From Thraustochytrium sp. TN22 (Eukaryota; Sar; Bigyra; Thraustochytrida; Thraustochytriidae): 64,000 nucleotides of DNA. Position numbers and translations under genes: made by a program. This document shows, piece after piece, positions 34,798 to 43,187 of this stretch. The first letter of the stretch is position 1. Each line of letters starts with the position of its first letter. The notes under the pieces were generated by a model, which saw only the letters and a program-made list of their open reading frames with translations, did no database searches and was not told the DNA's origin. Where the stretch lies: positions 8,896 to 72,895 of the forward strand of contig JABLUY010000003.1 of the NCBI GenBank assembly GCA_013306675.1, read 5' to 3'.

Positions 34798-35413
34798 GCA
34801 CAACGCCTGCCGCGCCCGACGCGGGCGAGCGGGCTCGGGCGCCTGCGGGCGCCGACAGGCGGTCGCGGCCCCGCCGCGCTCGCGCCGGCCGCCGCGCCGC
34901 CTCGCGCTCCTTGCACGGAGAGGCTCCGCTTCTGCCGTGAGGCAGGCGCCACCGTGACCGGGACGGGCGGGATCATCGAGCTTAGAATGGGTCTAACGCC
35001 CCTCGGATAGACCGCGACACGCGCCGCCGAGGCTGCGAGGACATCGCCGAGGCTGCGAGCAAAGCCTCGGAGTTCGGGCAGCAATGATTTCACAGCAGCC
35101 TGCCTGAGCAGGTCAACGGCAGAGACAGAATGCGAGTGTTCGTTGTTTCCAAAACGATGGTGCAGATGAGGGGTGTCACGAGCAGCACAGAGAGGAGAAG
35201 AAGAAGAAGCAGCTTGCCGGACAAACAAGAAGGCAAGCCAGGGTCGCCAAAGCGTCAAATCGCACGCACGGTCGCAGCAGCCAGTAGGTTCATGGTAGAG
35301 CGAGACCTCCGCAAAGATGCAAGTTTTAGAGGGAAACCGTCAGGATGGGACGCAGCCTGCGGTGAGAGCACACGGCGGCTGGTCGTAGCTGACAACATAA
35401 ACTTCGGTGGGCC

Positions 35414-35440
35414 TCTAGCTAGCTAGCTCGCTAGCTACTA
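35414..35440. repeat. CTAG tandem array (right copy)
   Basis: CTAGCTAGCTAGCTCGCTAGC lies about 100 bases from the stop of the channel gene and is an inverted partner of the array at 34596-34633. Confidence 0.8.
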
Positions 35441-35511
35441 GAGTAGCTCGGCAGGCCCCTGGCCACGCCACTCACGCTTCGTCGAATGGGTGGCCCAGAC
35501 GTTGACTCTCA

Positions 35512-38500
35512 TCACGCAGCCTTGTCGGCGGGCTTTGGGTCGCCGCGCAAGTCCTCGACCATGGCAGTGAGGAGGCGGATCTGCTCCGCGAGGTCGACGA
35601 GCTTGGCGGAGACGACCTCCTGGTCCTGGCGCGCGGGCTTGAGTTCCTCTGTCTCCGAGGCCGGACTCCAGTGCTTGCGGCCGTCGCAGCCCTTGAGCAG
35701 GAGTGCGTCGCTCCAGACATCGATGCGAAGGTCACTGCGTGTAATGTTGCGCGCATGCAGGAGGTCGCGGAGGCTATCTTCGATACCGCTGGTGATGATT
35801 TCCTCCCACTCGCGGTCCGAGGCGGCGCGCGCGTTCGGGTAGACATCTGTCACGATGGCAATGAGCAGATTGAGCGAAATGGTGGCGAAGAGGATGTAGA
35901 GCAACGAGAGAATGGCGCCCAGTACGGAGCTGTGCGCGCTGTCGATGACGCCACTCCAGGTCTCGACAAAGGGCGTCAGGAAGAGACTCTCAAAGGTGGA
36001 CAGCATGGTGGCGAACTCCGGCGTGGAGACACCAAAGCCCACGTGAAAGGTGAGCGTGAGCAAAAAGCACGCGGTCCAGAAGACGAGCAGATAAATGAGC
36101 ACCGCCGTGTTGGTGATGGTGCTGAGGAGCGCCACAACGACCGGGCCGATCGACGGAATAGTCTGCGTGGCCTTGAGCAACGGCAGGACGCTTAGCAAAA
36201 AGTACACAGCGAAGATGCGGCGCTCCACCTCCAGAAGGCGGTGCACCTCGCTGAGATCGCGGTAGGCGGACGGGTCGAGTTCCGGGCTCACGTCGCGCGT
36301 CGTTTGATGCACGTAAAAGTCAAAGACCAGAATGCACACGAGGAGGATTTCGATGACCCATTCCTCGGTGCGGCGGCGGCGAGAGCGATGCCGGGAGAGA
36401 AACCAGCTGCGCAACTTGGTGAAGGTGAAAAAGACAACCATGACGAGGACCGCGAGCTGGAAGGTGCGCGAAGGAGGAAAGCGGCCGTAGTTGAGGCGGA
36501 ACGGCAGCACCTCCGCACTCAGCGTCGTCAGGCCAACAAAGGTGGAAGTGTGCCGGATGCTGACCAGGCCGTACACCTCAAAGAACGGGTTGTAGATGTT
36601 GAAGTCCAACTCCAGGACGTGAATGCCCGTGTCGGCCCAGGCGGCCGTTTTGCTCAGCAAATCCGCCTGCATGGCGGCCGGCTCCGCCTGGGCCAGCAGG
36701 ACCTCCTCGTACGCGTCGCTTTTGCTTGTGTCCTGGCCGGTCAGGTCCAAGATGCTCTGCGTGAGGTTCTCCAGGCCCCGGTGCCGGTGCATGCGGACTG
36801 CGACGGCGCCCACGAGCAGGTTTGACCTGCGCACTGTCATGGATGTGTGGTTGGTCTCCCTTTGCAGATCATTGGCAAGGAAGTCGTCCGCGATCCAGTC
36901 CAGAAACGCGGTCTGCCCCTGCACAGCGGCGGTGCGTTCCTCGAAGTGATTTTGGAGCAGCGAAGCCCAGGCCGCCTCCTCGGCGATGTTATAGTCCGGG
37001 GAGAGCTGCACGAGGCAGCCAAAGGTGAAAATGAGAATGAGGAGGACGCTGGTCTCCTTGAAGCACATGAGGATGGCCCGCCTGCGCCGCCAGGCACTCA
37101 CCTTGGAAGACTTGTTCATGACCTCGACCATGCGCGCCGCCGCGGCGCGCTCGGCCTGGGCCTTTTCCAGAAGGCGATCTAGCTCGCGCGTGGAGCTCAC
37201 GTAGACCTGCGACGAGTTTGCACGTTGTGCCGGACCTTCTGTGCCCGCCGCATCCTCGGCTCCCGCGCCGCCGGCACCGCCGAATGGGGGCCTGTCGGTC
37301 CCGTTCCCGGCGCCGAGGCCGGTGGCATCCATTGCGCTGTCGCGCGAGCCCTCGGGCCCGAAGCCGAAGAGGTTGCCGAGACGCGAGTCAAAGCGTTTGG
37401 CGAGCGCGAAGCGCTTGCGCAGCTCGAATGGTTTCGTCACGAGCGCCTTGGGGGTCATGGGCAGCACTCTGGCCGGCTCCGGCTCGCGACGGCGCTGTTG
37501 CGCCGCCGACACCGCCTCATCGAAGGTGCGGATTGTCTCGTCGCGGGCGCGGTCGCGGTCGCGCCGGGGCCGGAGCAGACCGCCACCGCCGTCGGCGTCC
37601 GTCATCATGGAGTTCTCGTCGCCGGCACGGAAGCTCTCTCCCTGCAGAATGCTGCTCGCGGACAGCCTGAGCGTGCCGAGGCGGGCGCGGCTGGCCTCGC
37701 GGTCGCGCCGAGACTGGCGGCCTTGGTCCGCGCGAAAGGTTCGCGCTTTATTCAGGTCATCCTCGACCCGCTTCGAAATGCGATCCTGCAGGTACTCGAC
37801 CTTGGCGGTGGTCTCGATGTGGCGCAGGAGAGCGCGAATATACGGGCTAAAGAACGAGCCGTGGTCGTACGCACCGTCCGAGAGCATGGGGTTGGCCCCG
37901 TGCTTGATGAGAAGCTCCACGATTTCAATGTTGCTGGCTTGAACCGCGAGGGAGAGCGGCGGGAAGGCGCAGAGCGTCAGTTGCGATCCATTTCCCCCAG
38001 AGCTGTCGTCGTTGCCGCCGCCGCCGCCGCCGCCGCCTCTTCTGCTGCTGCCGCCCATGCCGTTGCCCACGTCCGCCTCGTCCAGGTCATTCAAGTAGGA
38101 CCTGGCGTGACCGGTCTGGCCGAGCGCACCGCGCTGCGCGGCGCTGCGCGGCGTCGTCGCCTCGGTGCGGTAAGACCTCGCAGCGTGCGCCAAGCGCTGC
38201 GAGATGGGCCGCTCCGAGTCCATGAGCTGCGAGCTCTGGCGCTCCGGGAGGCGCCGGAGCGTCGTCATGCGATCGAGCTGCTGCTCGCCGGACCAGCGGC
38301 GGCGCTCCGAGGAGTCGCTCAAGCCCTGCGCTGGGATGATGCGCGCAGCGCGGCTCCGCTCCGACGGCGCCCCACGCGCCCGAAACATGATGCGGAAGAG
38401 CCGCCAGCGCGCCTGGGCGCCGGCAGGATTGGAAGACCTGCGCTTCTGCCGCGCGCGGTATCCGTCGCCGCCATCGTCCGAGTACAAATCGTCCTCCATG

Positions 38501-41500
38501 GTGAGCTCCTCGATGATGCCGCCGATCTTGGCGTAGTCTACCATGTCGGCGTTCAGGTCGACGATCTCGTTGGTCTGGTGCTCCTGTTGCAAGCGCTCGG
38601 TGAGGTAGCGGCAGACCGCCACGTGGCCCTGGTGGGCCGCGTGGTGCAGCGGCGTAAAGCCCATGGCATCGCAGACCAGGATGCGCGCCTGGTGTTGCAC
38701 GAGGACTTGGCACAGCTGCAGGTTGCCCAGGTACGCGCAGAGCGCAAGGGGCGTGAGCCCGTTCACGTCGCGCAGCTCTAGGTTGGCGCCTAACGCCAAC
38801 AGCCTCTTGGCCATGACGAGATGGCCGCGCTTGATGGCGATGTACAGTGGCGTGTGGCCGTACTCGTCAATTGCGTTGAGGCTTGCACCCACGTGCATGC
38901 TGGACCGCTTTGACAGCAGGATGTTGACCGAGTCGATGTGGCCGCGCCGCGCGGCCGCAAACAGGTACTGATTGAAGAGCTTGCGTCGGACCTGCTTGAG
39001 CTGCCGGTAGGCAAGGGTATTGCCCGCGGGCTGCATTGTGTCGCGCCGCCGCACCATGGTCCGCACAGCGCGCTGCGCGCCGCGCAGACCGGCGCTCAAG
39101 GCTGTCGCATGGACCGACCCGGAACTGACTGTGTCGGCGCTCGCCGCTGCCCCGTCCTCACTCTTGTCCTTGCCCTTCTCTTGCTCCTCGCCGTCCTCGC
39201 CGCTCTCGTCGGATCCCTCTTCGCCGTCGTCTTCCTCGTCCGCGGCGCGCACCAGCCAGCCGGACATGATGACGACTTTGAGCGTCTCGCGCGCGCCCTG
39301 CAGCAGCTGTGCCTTCTCGTCGTCGCTGAGGACATTATACGGCACAAGGCTCGAGTTGAGCTTGAGGTCTTTGCGGATGTTGCGGTTTGGCGCGTAACGC
39401 CAGCCCTGCCTGAACTTCTCGCTCGCCCAGACCTCGTGAGAGTTGTTCGCCAGACGGTGAACCACTTTGATCATGGCAGCCGGAATCTCGACGCCAGTGG
39501 TGTCGAGCGGCACACAGTCGGGCCGCGCGATGTCCCAGGCGAGCTCCGCAAACTTCGCCGCTGTTCCGTGCAAGTCAGACATTGTCGTGCCCAGACTGAG
39601 CTGCGTCGGCGGCCTGCGGCCGAGCGTGCTGCTGCTCGTGCTGCCTGCCGGTGGTGACCCCGGTGGCCGACCAGCTGCTGGTGGCGACCCTAGTGGCCGG
39701 CCCACCGGGGCGGGACCGACGGTGAGCGCCTTGGTGAGCCCAGCCTGCGCAATGCTGCTGTTCGCGGCGGCGGCGGCGGGGCCGCCTCCACCCCGCGCCG
39801 TGGCGGCGCTGCGGTCAACCCAGGTTGTTCGCTCAAAAGCGGGTGGGGAGATGTTGCGCACGAACTCGTAGCCGAGCGAGATGATCACCTTGAGCGTCTC
39901 CACGGCCATGTCCATATTGTACTTGGCCGCCTCGATGGTGAGTGAGTCAAAGGGCAGCAGGTGAGGGTGCAGCTTCTCCACCGGGTCTTTGTCGCGACCG
40001 TACTGCCAGCCCTGCTCGCTCAGGTTGAGCGCCCAGACGTTGTGCATGTTGCGCGCGACAATATGCGAGAGGCGCAGGAGCTCCGGGGTCAAGAGCACGT
40101 TGCCCGTGCGAATAGGTCTCGGCACGAAGCGGTAGCCTTCGAATTCGCGCACGTCCGTGGCTGCCGTGGCGCAGCAGCGGTCACGGTCACAGTCGCATTG
40201 CGAGACAACGACGCCCAGGGACTCCCAGCCCTTGTCCGGAAAGTGCTCGAAGTCAAGCTTTGAGTACGCGGACCGGCACATGCCAGGCCCATGGCAGCGG
40301 TCCTTGCAGACTAGGCAGACCGCCACGCCACACTCGCCACAGCGGTACAGGTACTGCCCCACCGGGTCGGTGCGGTTCGCGAAGGACACTGTGCATGTCT
40401 CCGGGTGCTCGATGCGCTGCGTTGTCTCCACGAGCGCCTCGTCGATGGTGATGCAGTTTTCATCCGCAAAGTTCAAAATGCTCTCGCATGCTTCGACGTC
40501 GCCCATGAGCACGAGGCGGTAGAGCAGTTCTTGCATCTGCGCCTGCGTCGACACGCTCGCATGGCAACCCAGACGCAATAGTAGGCGCGAGCACTCGAGG
40601 TGGCGCCGCTGGATGGCGAGGTCAAGCTCCACATGGCCCGTGCCCTTAATGGGCACGTTCACGCGCACGCGGTGGCGCAGGCCCTTCTTGAGCTTGGCGT
40701 CCAACGCCTTGCGCTTGCGGTTGGGCGTGGGCGCGTCGAGGAGCGCGCGAAGCACCTCGGACCGCCCGTTAAAGGCGGCGAGGTGCAAGAAGGTGATGCC
40801 CGCGTGCGTCTTCTCGTTGATGGGCAGACGCGAGGCGTTCTCGTAGCCACCCAGCGCGCGGCTCCAGTCGACGCGGGCGAAACAGCCCGACTTGGCGCTA
40901 AAGTGCAGCGGCGTCCAGCGCTCCTTGTCGGTCTCACACAGCAACGCGAAGCGGTCCTCGACGCGCGTCTGCGCGCGCAAAATAAGCTCCACTGTCGAAG
41001 CGTGCTCGCGCGTATTGGCCATGCACGCGTACATGAGCGCGGTGGTGCCAAAGGCCGCCTTGAGCTGCATCAGACTCATGCTGCTGCCGAAACTCAGCAT
41101 AATTTCAACGAGGTCCGCAAGGCCGTCGCGGCAGGCGAACATGAGCGCCGACATGAGGAACTGCAGATTCTGCCCGAAGAGGAGCTCCCGCAGCTGCTGG
41201 TCGTCCGCACGCTGCAGCAGCAAGCGCACGATTTCCGTGCGATCCGTGGCCCGCTTGCTCAGCACGGCAAGCATGAGCGCGTTCTCCTCCTTGCGAGTGC
41301 GCACGGTCAGGTTGAGGCTCTCGCCAGCCTCATCGAGGAGGAACTTGAGCGTCTGCAGGTCGCCCATCTCGCAGCACGCGTGCAGCACATTCCTGCCGCT
41401 CCACGAACAGAGCTGATTCACGACGGACATGCGCACCAGTTGCTCGATATCGGACTCGTACGTGGCGCCTTTCGAGCGACCTTCTCGAAAGACGAGGGAC

Positions 41501-42246
41501 TCGTACACACGATCCACCTCAGCGAACATCGCAACGCGGTCATAGCGTCGCGTCAGCTCCAGGCTGCCATCCAGACGAATCTTGCGGTCCTTAAGTTTAG
41601 CGATCTGGGGCCCGTCCGACTGCACAATGTGCACCTTCTCGCTGGTGAAGGCGTCCACGGCGTCCTTGACGCCCTGCTCGTTAATACCTCGGCAGCCATC
41701 CTCCACGTAGAACACCTCCACGCCCTGTAGCAGCGATTTGGCGTCCAGCACCGTGTATTGCACGCAAAAGTCCGTGGCGAGACCGACCGCGTAGATCTCC
41801 GTGACGCCGCTCTCTTCGAGAAGGTCGCGCATCTCGGTCAGCACACTGGACCCATTATCTTTGAAGACCGAATAGCTGTCGCGCTGCGGGTTGCACCCAG
41901 CGTAGGTGTAAATATCTGAGGCCTCCACCTTGAGGTCCTTGTGGAGCTCCGCACCATGTGTGCCTTGCACACAGTGGTCCGGCCACATGACCTGCGCGTT
42001 GCCCGTGGTTGGTAGGTGCACGACTTCGAAGCAGCTCGAGCCTGGGTTGTTCGTTCGAAAGGAGCAGTGGTTGTATGGGTGCCAGTCCAGGCACAGGTAC
42101 ACGAAGTCAAACTCCTTGCTGCGCAGCTTGTTGATGACAGGCAGCACGGACGCGCCATCCGGCACGGCTAGCGAGCCGTGTTCTGTGAGGATGAAATCAT
42201 TCTGGCAGTCGATCACCAGGAGCGCACGCACGGCTTTCTCGCCCAT
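35512..42246 (-). CDS. nicotinamidase-homology / ankyrin / UBR-like zinc finger / RyR-repeat / polycystin-type channel fusion
   Basis: 2,244 residues, one exon, ATG start. Residues 1-210 are a nicotinamidase-family (cysteine hydrolase) domain: D13 in I-D-C-Q-N-D-F, presumed metal ligands D54, H56 and H91, and nucleophile C161 in G-L-A-T-D-F-C-V. The lysine that completes the triad is alanine (A116, in Y-A-G-C-N-P). Then: ankyrin repeats about 276-563; a Cys/His segment 618-693 like a UBR box (C-G-E-C, C-L-V-C, C-D-C-D); two RyR repeats 718-798 (G-W-Q-Y-G) and 920-1000 (G-W-R-Y-A); ankyrin repeats about 1091-1216 and 1421-1483; and a channel from about 1723. S1 (about 1723-1748) is followed by a loop of some 180 residues as in polycystins, then S2-S5, a pore segment near 2083-2103 and S6 about 2105-2130 (L-N-L-L-I-A-I-V-T-D). 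It is probably a cation channel gated by a cytosolic ligand; nicotinamide is a natural candidate, by inference only. The plan recalls TRPM2, where a degenerate NUDT9 hydrolase senses ADP-ribose. Confidence 0.85.
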   Translation of the reverse strand: MGEKAVRALLVIDCQNDFILTEHGSLAVPDGASVLPVINKLRSKEFDFVYLCLDWHPYNHCSFRTNNPGSSCFEVVHLPTTGNAQVMWPDHCVQGTHGAELHKDLKVEASDIYTYAGCNPQRDSYSVFKDNGSSVLTEMRDLLEESGVTEIYAVGLATDFCVQYTVLDAKSLLQGVEVFYVEDGCRGINEQGVKDAVDAFTSEKVHIVQSDGPQIAKLKDRKIRLDGSLELTRRYDRVAMFAEVDRVYESLVFREGRSKGATYESDIEQLVRMSVVNQLCSWSGRNVLHACCEMGDLQTLKFLLDEAGESLNLTVRTRKEENALMLAVLSKRATDRTEIVRLLLQRADDQQLRELLFGQNLQFLMSALMFACRDGLADLVEIMLSFGSSMSLMQLKAAFGTTALMYACMANTREHASTVELILRAQTRVEDRFALLCETDKERWTPLHFSAKSGCFARVDWSRALGGYENASRLPINEKTHAGITFLHLAAFNGRSEVLRALLDAPTPNRKRKALDAKLKKGLRHRVRVNVPIKGTGHVELDLAIQRRHLECSRLLLRLGCHASVSTQAQMQELLYRLVLMGDVEACESILNFADENCITIDEALVETTQRIEHPETCTVSFANRTDPVGQYLYRCGECGVAVCLVCKDRCHGPGMCRSAYSKLDFEHFPDKGWESLGVVVSQCDCDRDRCCATAATDVREFEGYRFVPRPIRTGNVLLTPELLRLSHIVARNMHNVWALNLSEQGWQYGRDKDPVEKLHPHLLPFDSLTIEAAKYNMDMAVETLKVIISLGYEFVRNISPPAFERTTWVDRSAATARGGGGPAAAAANSSIAQAGLTKALTVGPAPVGRPLGSPPAAGRPPGSPPAGSTSSSTLGRRPPTQLSLGTTMSDLHGTAAKFAELAWDIARPDCVPLDTTGVEIPAAMIKVVHRLANNSHEVWASEKFRQGWRYAPNRNIRKDLKLNSSLVPYNVLSDDEKAQLLQGARETLKVVIMSGWLVRAADEEDDGEEGSDESGEDGEEQEKGKDKSEDGAAASADTVSSGSVHATALSAGLRGAQRAVRTMVRRRDTMQPAGNTLAYRQLKQVRRKLFNQYLFAAARRGHIDSVNILLSKRSSMHVGASLNAIDEYGHTPLYIAIKRGHLVMAKRLLALGANLELRDVNGLTPLALCAYLGNLQLCQVLVQHQARILVCDAMGFTPLHHAAHQGHVAVCRYLTERLQQEHQTNEIVDLNADMVDYAKIGGIIEELTMEDDLYSDDGGDGYRARQKRRSSNPAGAQARWRLFRIMFRARGAPSERSRAARIIPAQGLSDSSERRRWSGEQQLDRMTTLRRLPERQSSQLMDSERPISQRLAHAARSYRTEATTPRSAAQRGALGQTGHARSYLNDLDEADVGNGMGGSSRRGGGGGGGGNDDSSGGNGSQLTLCAFPPLSLAVQASNIEIVELLIKHGANPMLSDGAYDHGSFFSPYIRALLRHIETTAKVEYLQDRISKRVEDDLNKARTFRADQGRQSRRDREASRARLGTLRLSASSILQGESFRAGDENSMMTDADGGGGLLRPRRDRDRARDETIRTFDEAVSAAQQRRREPEPARVLPMTPKALVTKPFELRKRFALAKRFDSRLGNLFGFGPEGSRDSAMDATGLGAGNGTDRPPFGGAGGAGAEDAAGTEGPAQRANSSQVYVSSTRELDRLLEKAQAERAAAARMVEVMNKSSKVSAWRRRRAILMCFKETSVLLILIFTFGCLVQLSPDYNIAEEAAWASLLQNHFEERTAAVQGQTAFLDWIADDFLANDLQRETNHTSMTVRRSNLLVGAVAVRMHRHRGLENLTQSILDLTGQDTSKSDAYEEVLLAQAEPAAMQADLLSKTAAWADTGIHVLELDFNIYNPFFEVYGLVSIRHTSTFVGLTTLSAEVLPFRLNYGRFPPSRTFQLAVLVMVVFFTFTKLRSWFLSRHRSRRRRTEEWVIEILLVCILVFDFYVHQTTRDVSPELDPSAYRDLSEVHRLLEVERRIFAVYFLLSVLPLLKATQTIPSIGPVVVALLSTITNTAVLIYLLVFWTACFLLTLTFHVGFGVSTPEFATMLSTFESLFLTPFVETWSGVIDSAHSSVLGAILSLLYILFATISLNLLIAIVTDVYPNARAASDREWEEIITSGIEDSLRDLLHARNITRSDLRIDVWSDALLLKGCDGRKHWSPASETEELKPARQDQEVVSAKLVDLAEQIRLLTAMVEDLRGDPKPADKAA

Positions 42247-42526
42247 GCTCCAAGGCAGCCCTGCCCTTGCTCCTAGCCCCGCTCTTCCTCACCGGCCTCC
42301 TCTGCACATGCGTGGTGCCGAGCGGTAAAGCGCAGTGCGCAAAGCGCTGTGCGCTTTGCGAGCGAGCTCTGCGCCGCCGCCACCGCCGCCGCCTCGACGC
42401 TGCGCGACGCAAGGCGACGCCGGCCGAGACGGGCTCTGGCGACGCCAGCCCCAGCGGCGGCGGGACCGAGGCGGGCCGCGCGTTGAGAAACAGTAAGGCT
42501 ACGCTGGATTGCACTGCATTCACTGT

Positions 42527-42588
42527 AACGCAACGCAACGCAACGCAACGCAACGCAACGCAACGCAACGCAATGCAACGCAACGCAG
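42527..42588 (+). repeat. CAACG pentanucleotide array
   Basis: About 12 nearly perfect CAACG units with one CAATG variant. As pentamers they would shift frame, which suits a non-coding role. Confidence 0.9.
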
Positions 42589-42659
42589 GGCAGCGATGCA
42601 AAGTGAGCCTAAGGCAATGACCACCGTCCGAGTCGCGCCACCTCCGAGTCTGCCCAGTG

Positions 42660-42719
42660 CAGAGCACTGCACTGCACTGCGGCATTGCACTGCACTGGCG
42701 GCACTGCACTGCACTGCAG
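42660..42719 (+). repeat. GCACT pentanucleotide clusters
   Basis: Several blocks of GCACTGCACTGCACTGC separated by GGCATT or GGCG. The same word forms a shorter run in the divergent promoter at 9804-9818 and appears near 56985-57005. Confidence 0.85.
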
Positions 42720-43187
42720 CGAGCTCGCGAGGAGGCCGTTACGATTGGAGAACGCGTTCCTCGAACAGCGCGTCAGGCTTCAAGTTGAAGTTGAAGTTCA
42801 AGTTGAGTCAACCTGGACGAGGCTTGCTAGCTCTAGCTCTACTAGCCCCGCCGATCATCGCGCCGCGAGCAAACCCACGGATCAAGCGCGGCGGCGGCGG
42901 GGCGCGTGCGGCGCGGCGGCGGGCGGGGCGGCGCGCACGGCGCCAGCCGCGCCGGCCCGGGCAGGCGGGCGGGCGGGGGAGCGAGCGGCGGGCGGGCGGG
43001 CCGACGGCGTGCGCGCGTCGTGACTGGGGTTGGTTGTTTCATTCAAACCCGCACCGCGTTGACGGCGCTCCAAGTTGGGAGCCCACCCACCCACGGCCGC
43101 CAGGCAGCCCGGGCGCGCGCGCCTGGGCGGCGGCGAGAGCGCGCGCGGCGTGCGCGAGGCTAGGTCGCCCGCGCGCGGCGCGCGTAC

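Larger units (their letters stand above)
34573..35511. promoter_or_regulatory. intergenic region upstream of the HECT gene, with CTAG arrays at both ends
   Basis: About 940 bases separate the HECT start from the stop of the next minus-strand gene, so it holds the HECT promoter and the channel gene's 3' end. It contains CTAG arrays at 34596-34633 and 35414-35440 and a GGAT run at 34774-34797. A 98-codon ATG frame (35130-35426, +) matches nothing known. No RNA gene was found. Confidence 0.5.
42247..43187. promoter_or_regulatory. divergent, repeat-rich promoter region of the channel and Furry-RGS genes
   Basis: About 940 bases between two start codons facing away from each other. It carries a CAACG array (42527-42588), a GCACT-rich stretch (42660-42719), AAGTTGAAGTTG repeats near 42781-42812, CTAG words near 42828-42846 and a GC-rich run up to the Furry-RGS start. 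GGCTAGGTCGC, about 25 bases before that start, weakly resembles the GTTAGGTT element near 56.3, 57.0 and 59.7 kb. No RNA gene was found. Confidence 0.5.

Noticed and set aside
35130-35426. 98-codon ATG frame between the HECT and channel genes
   Set aside because: No domain, signal or conservation argument supports it. It is mentioned only in the intergenic entry.
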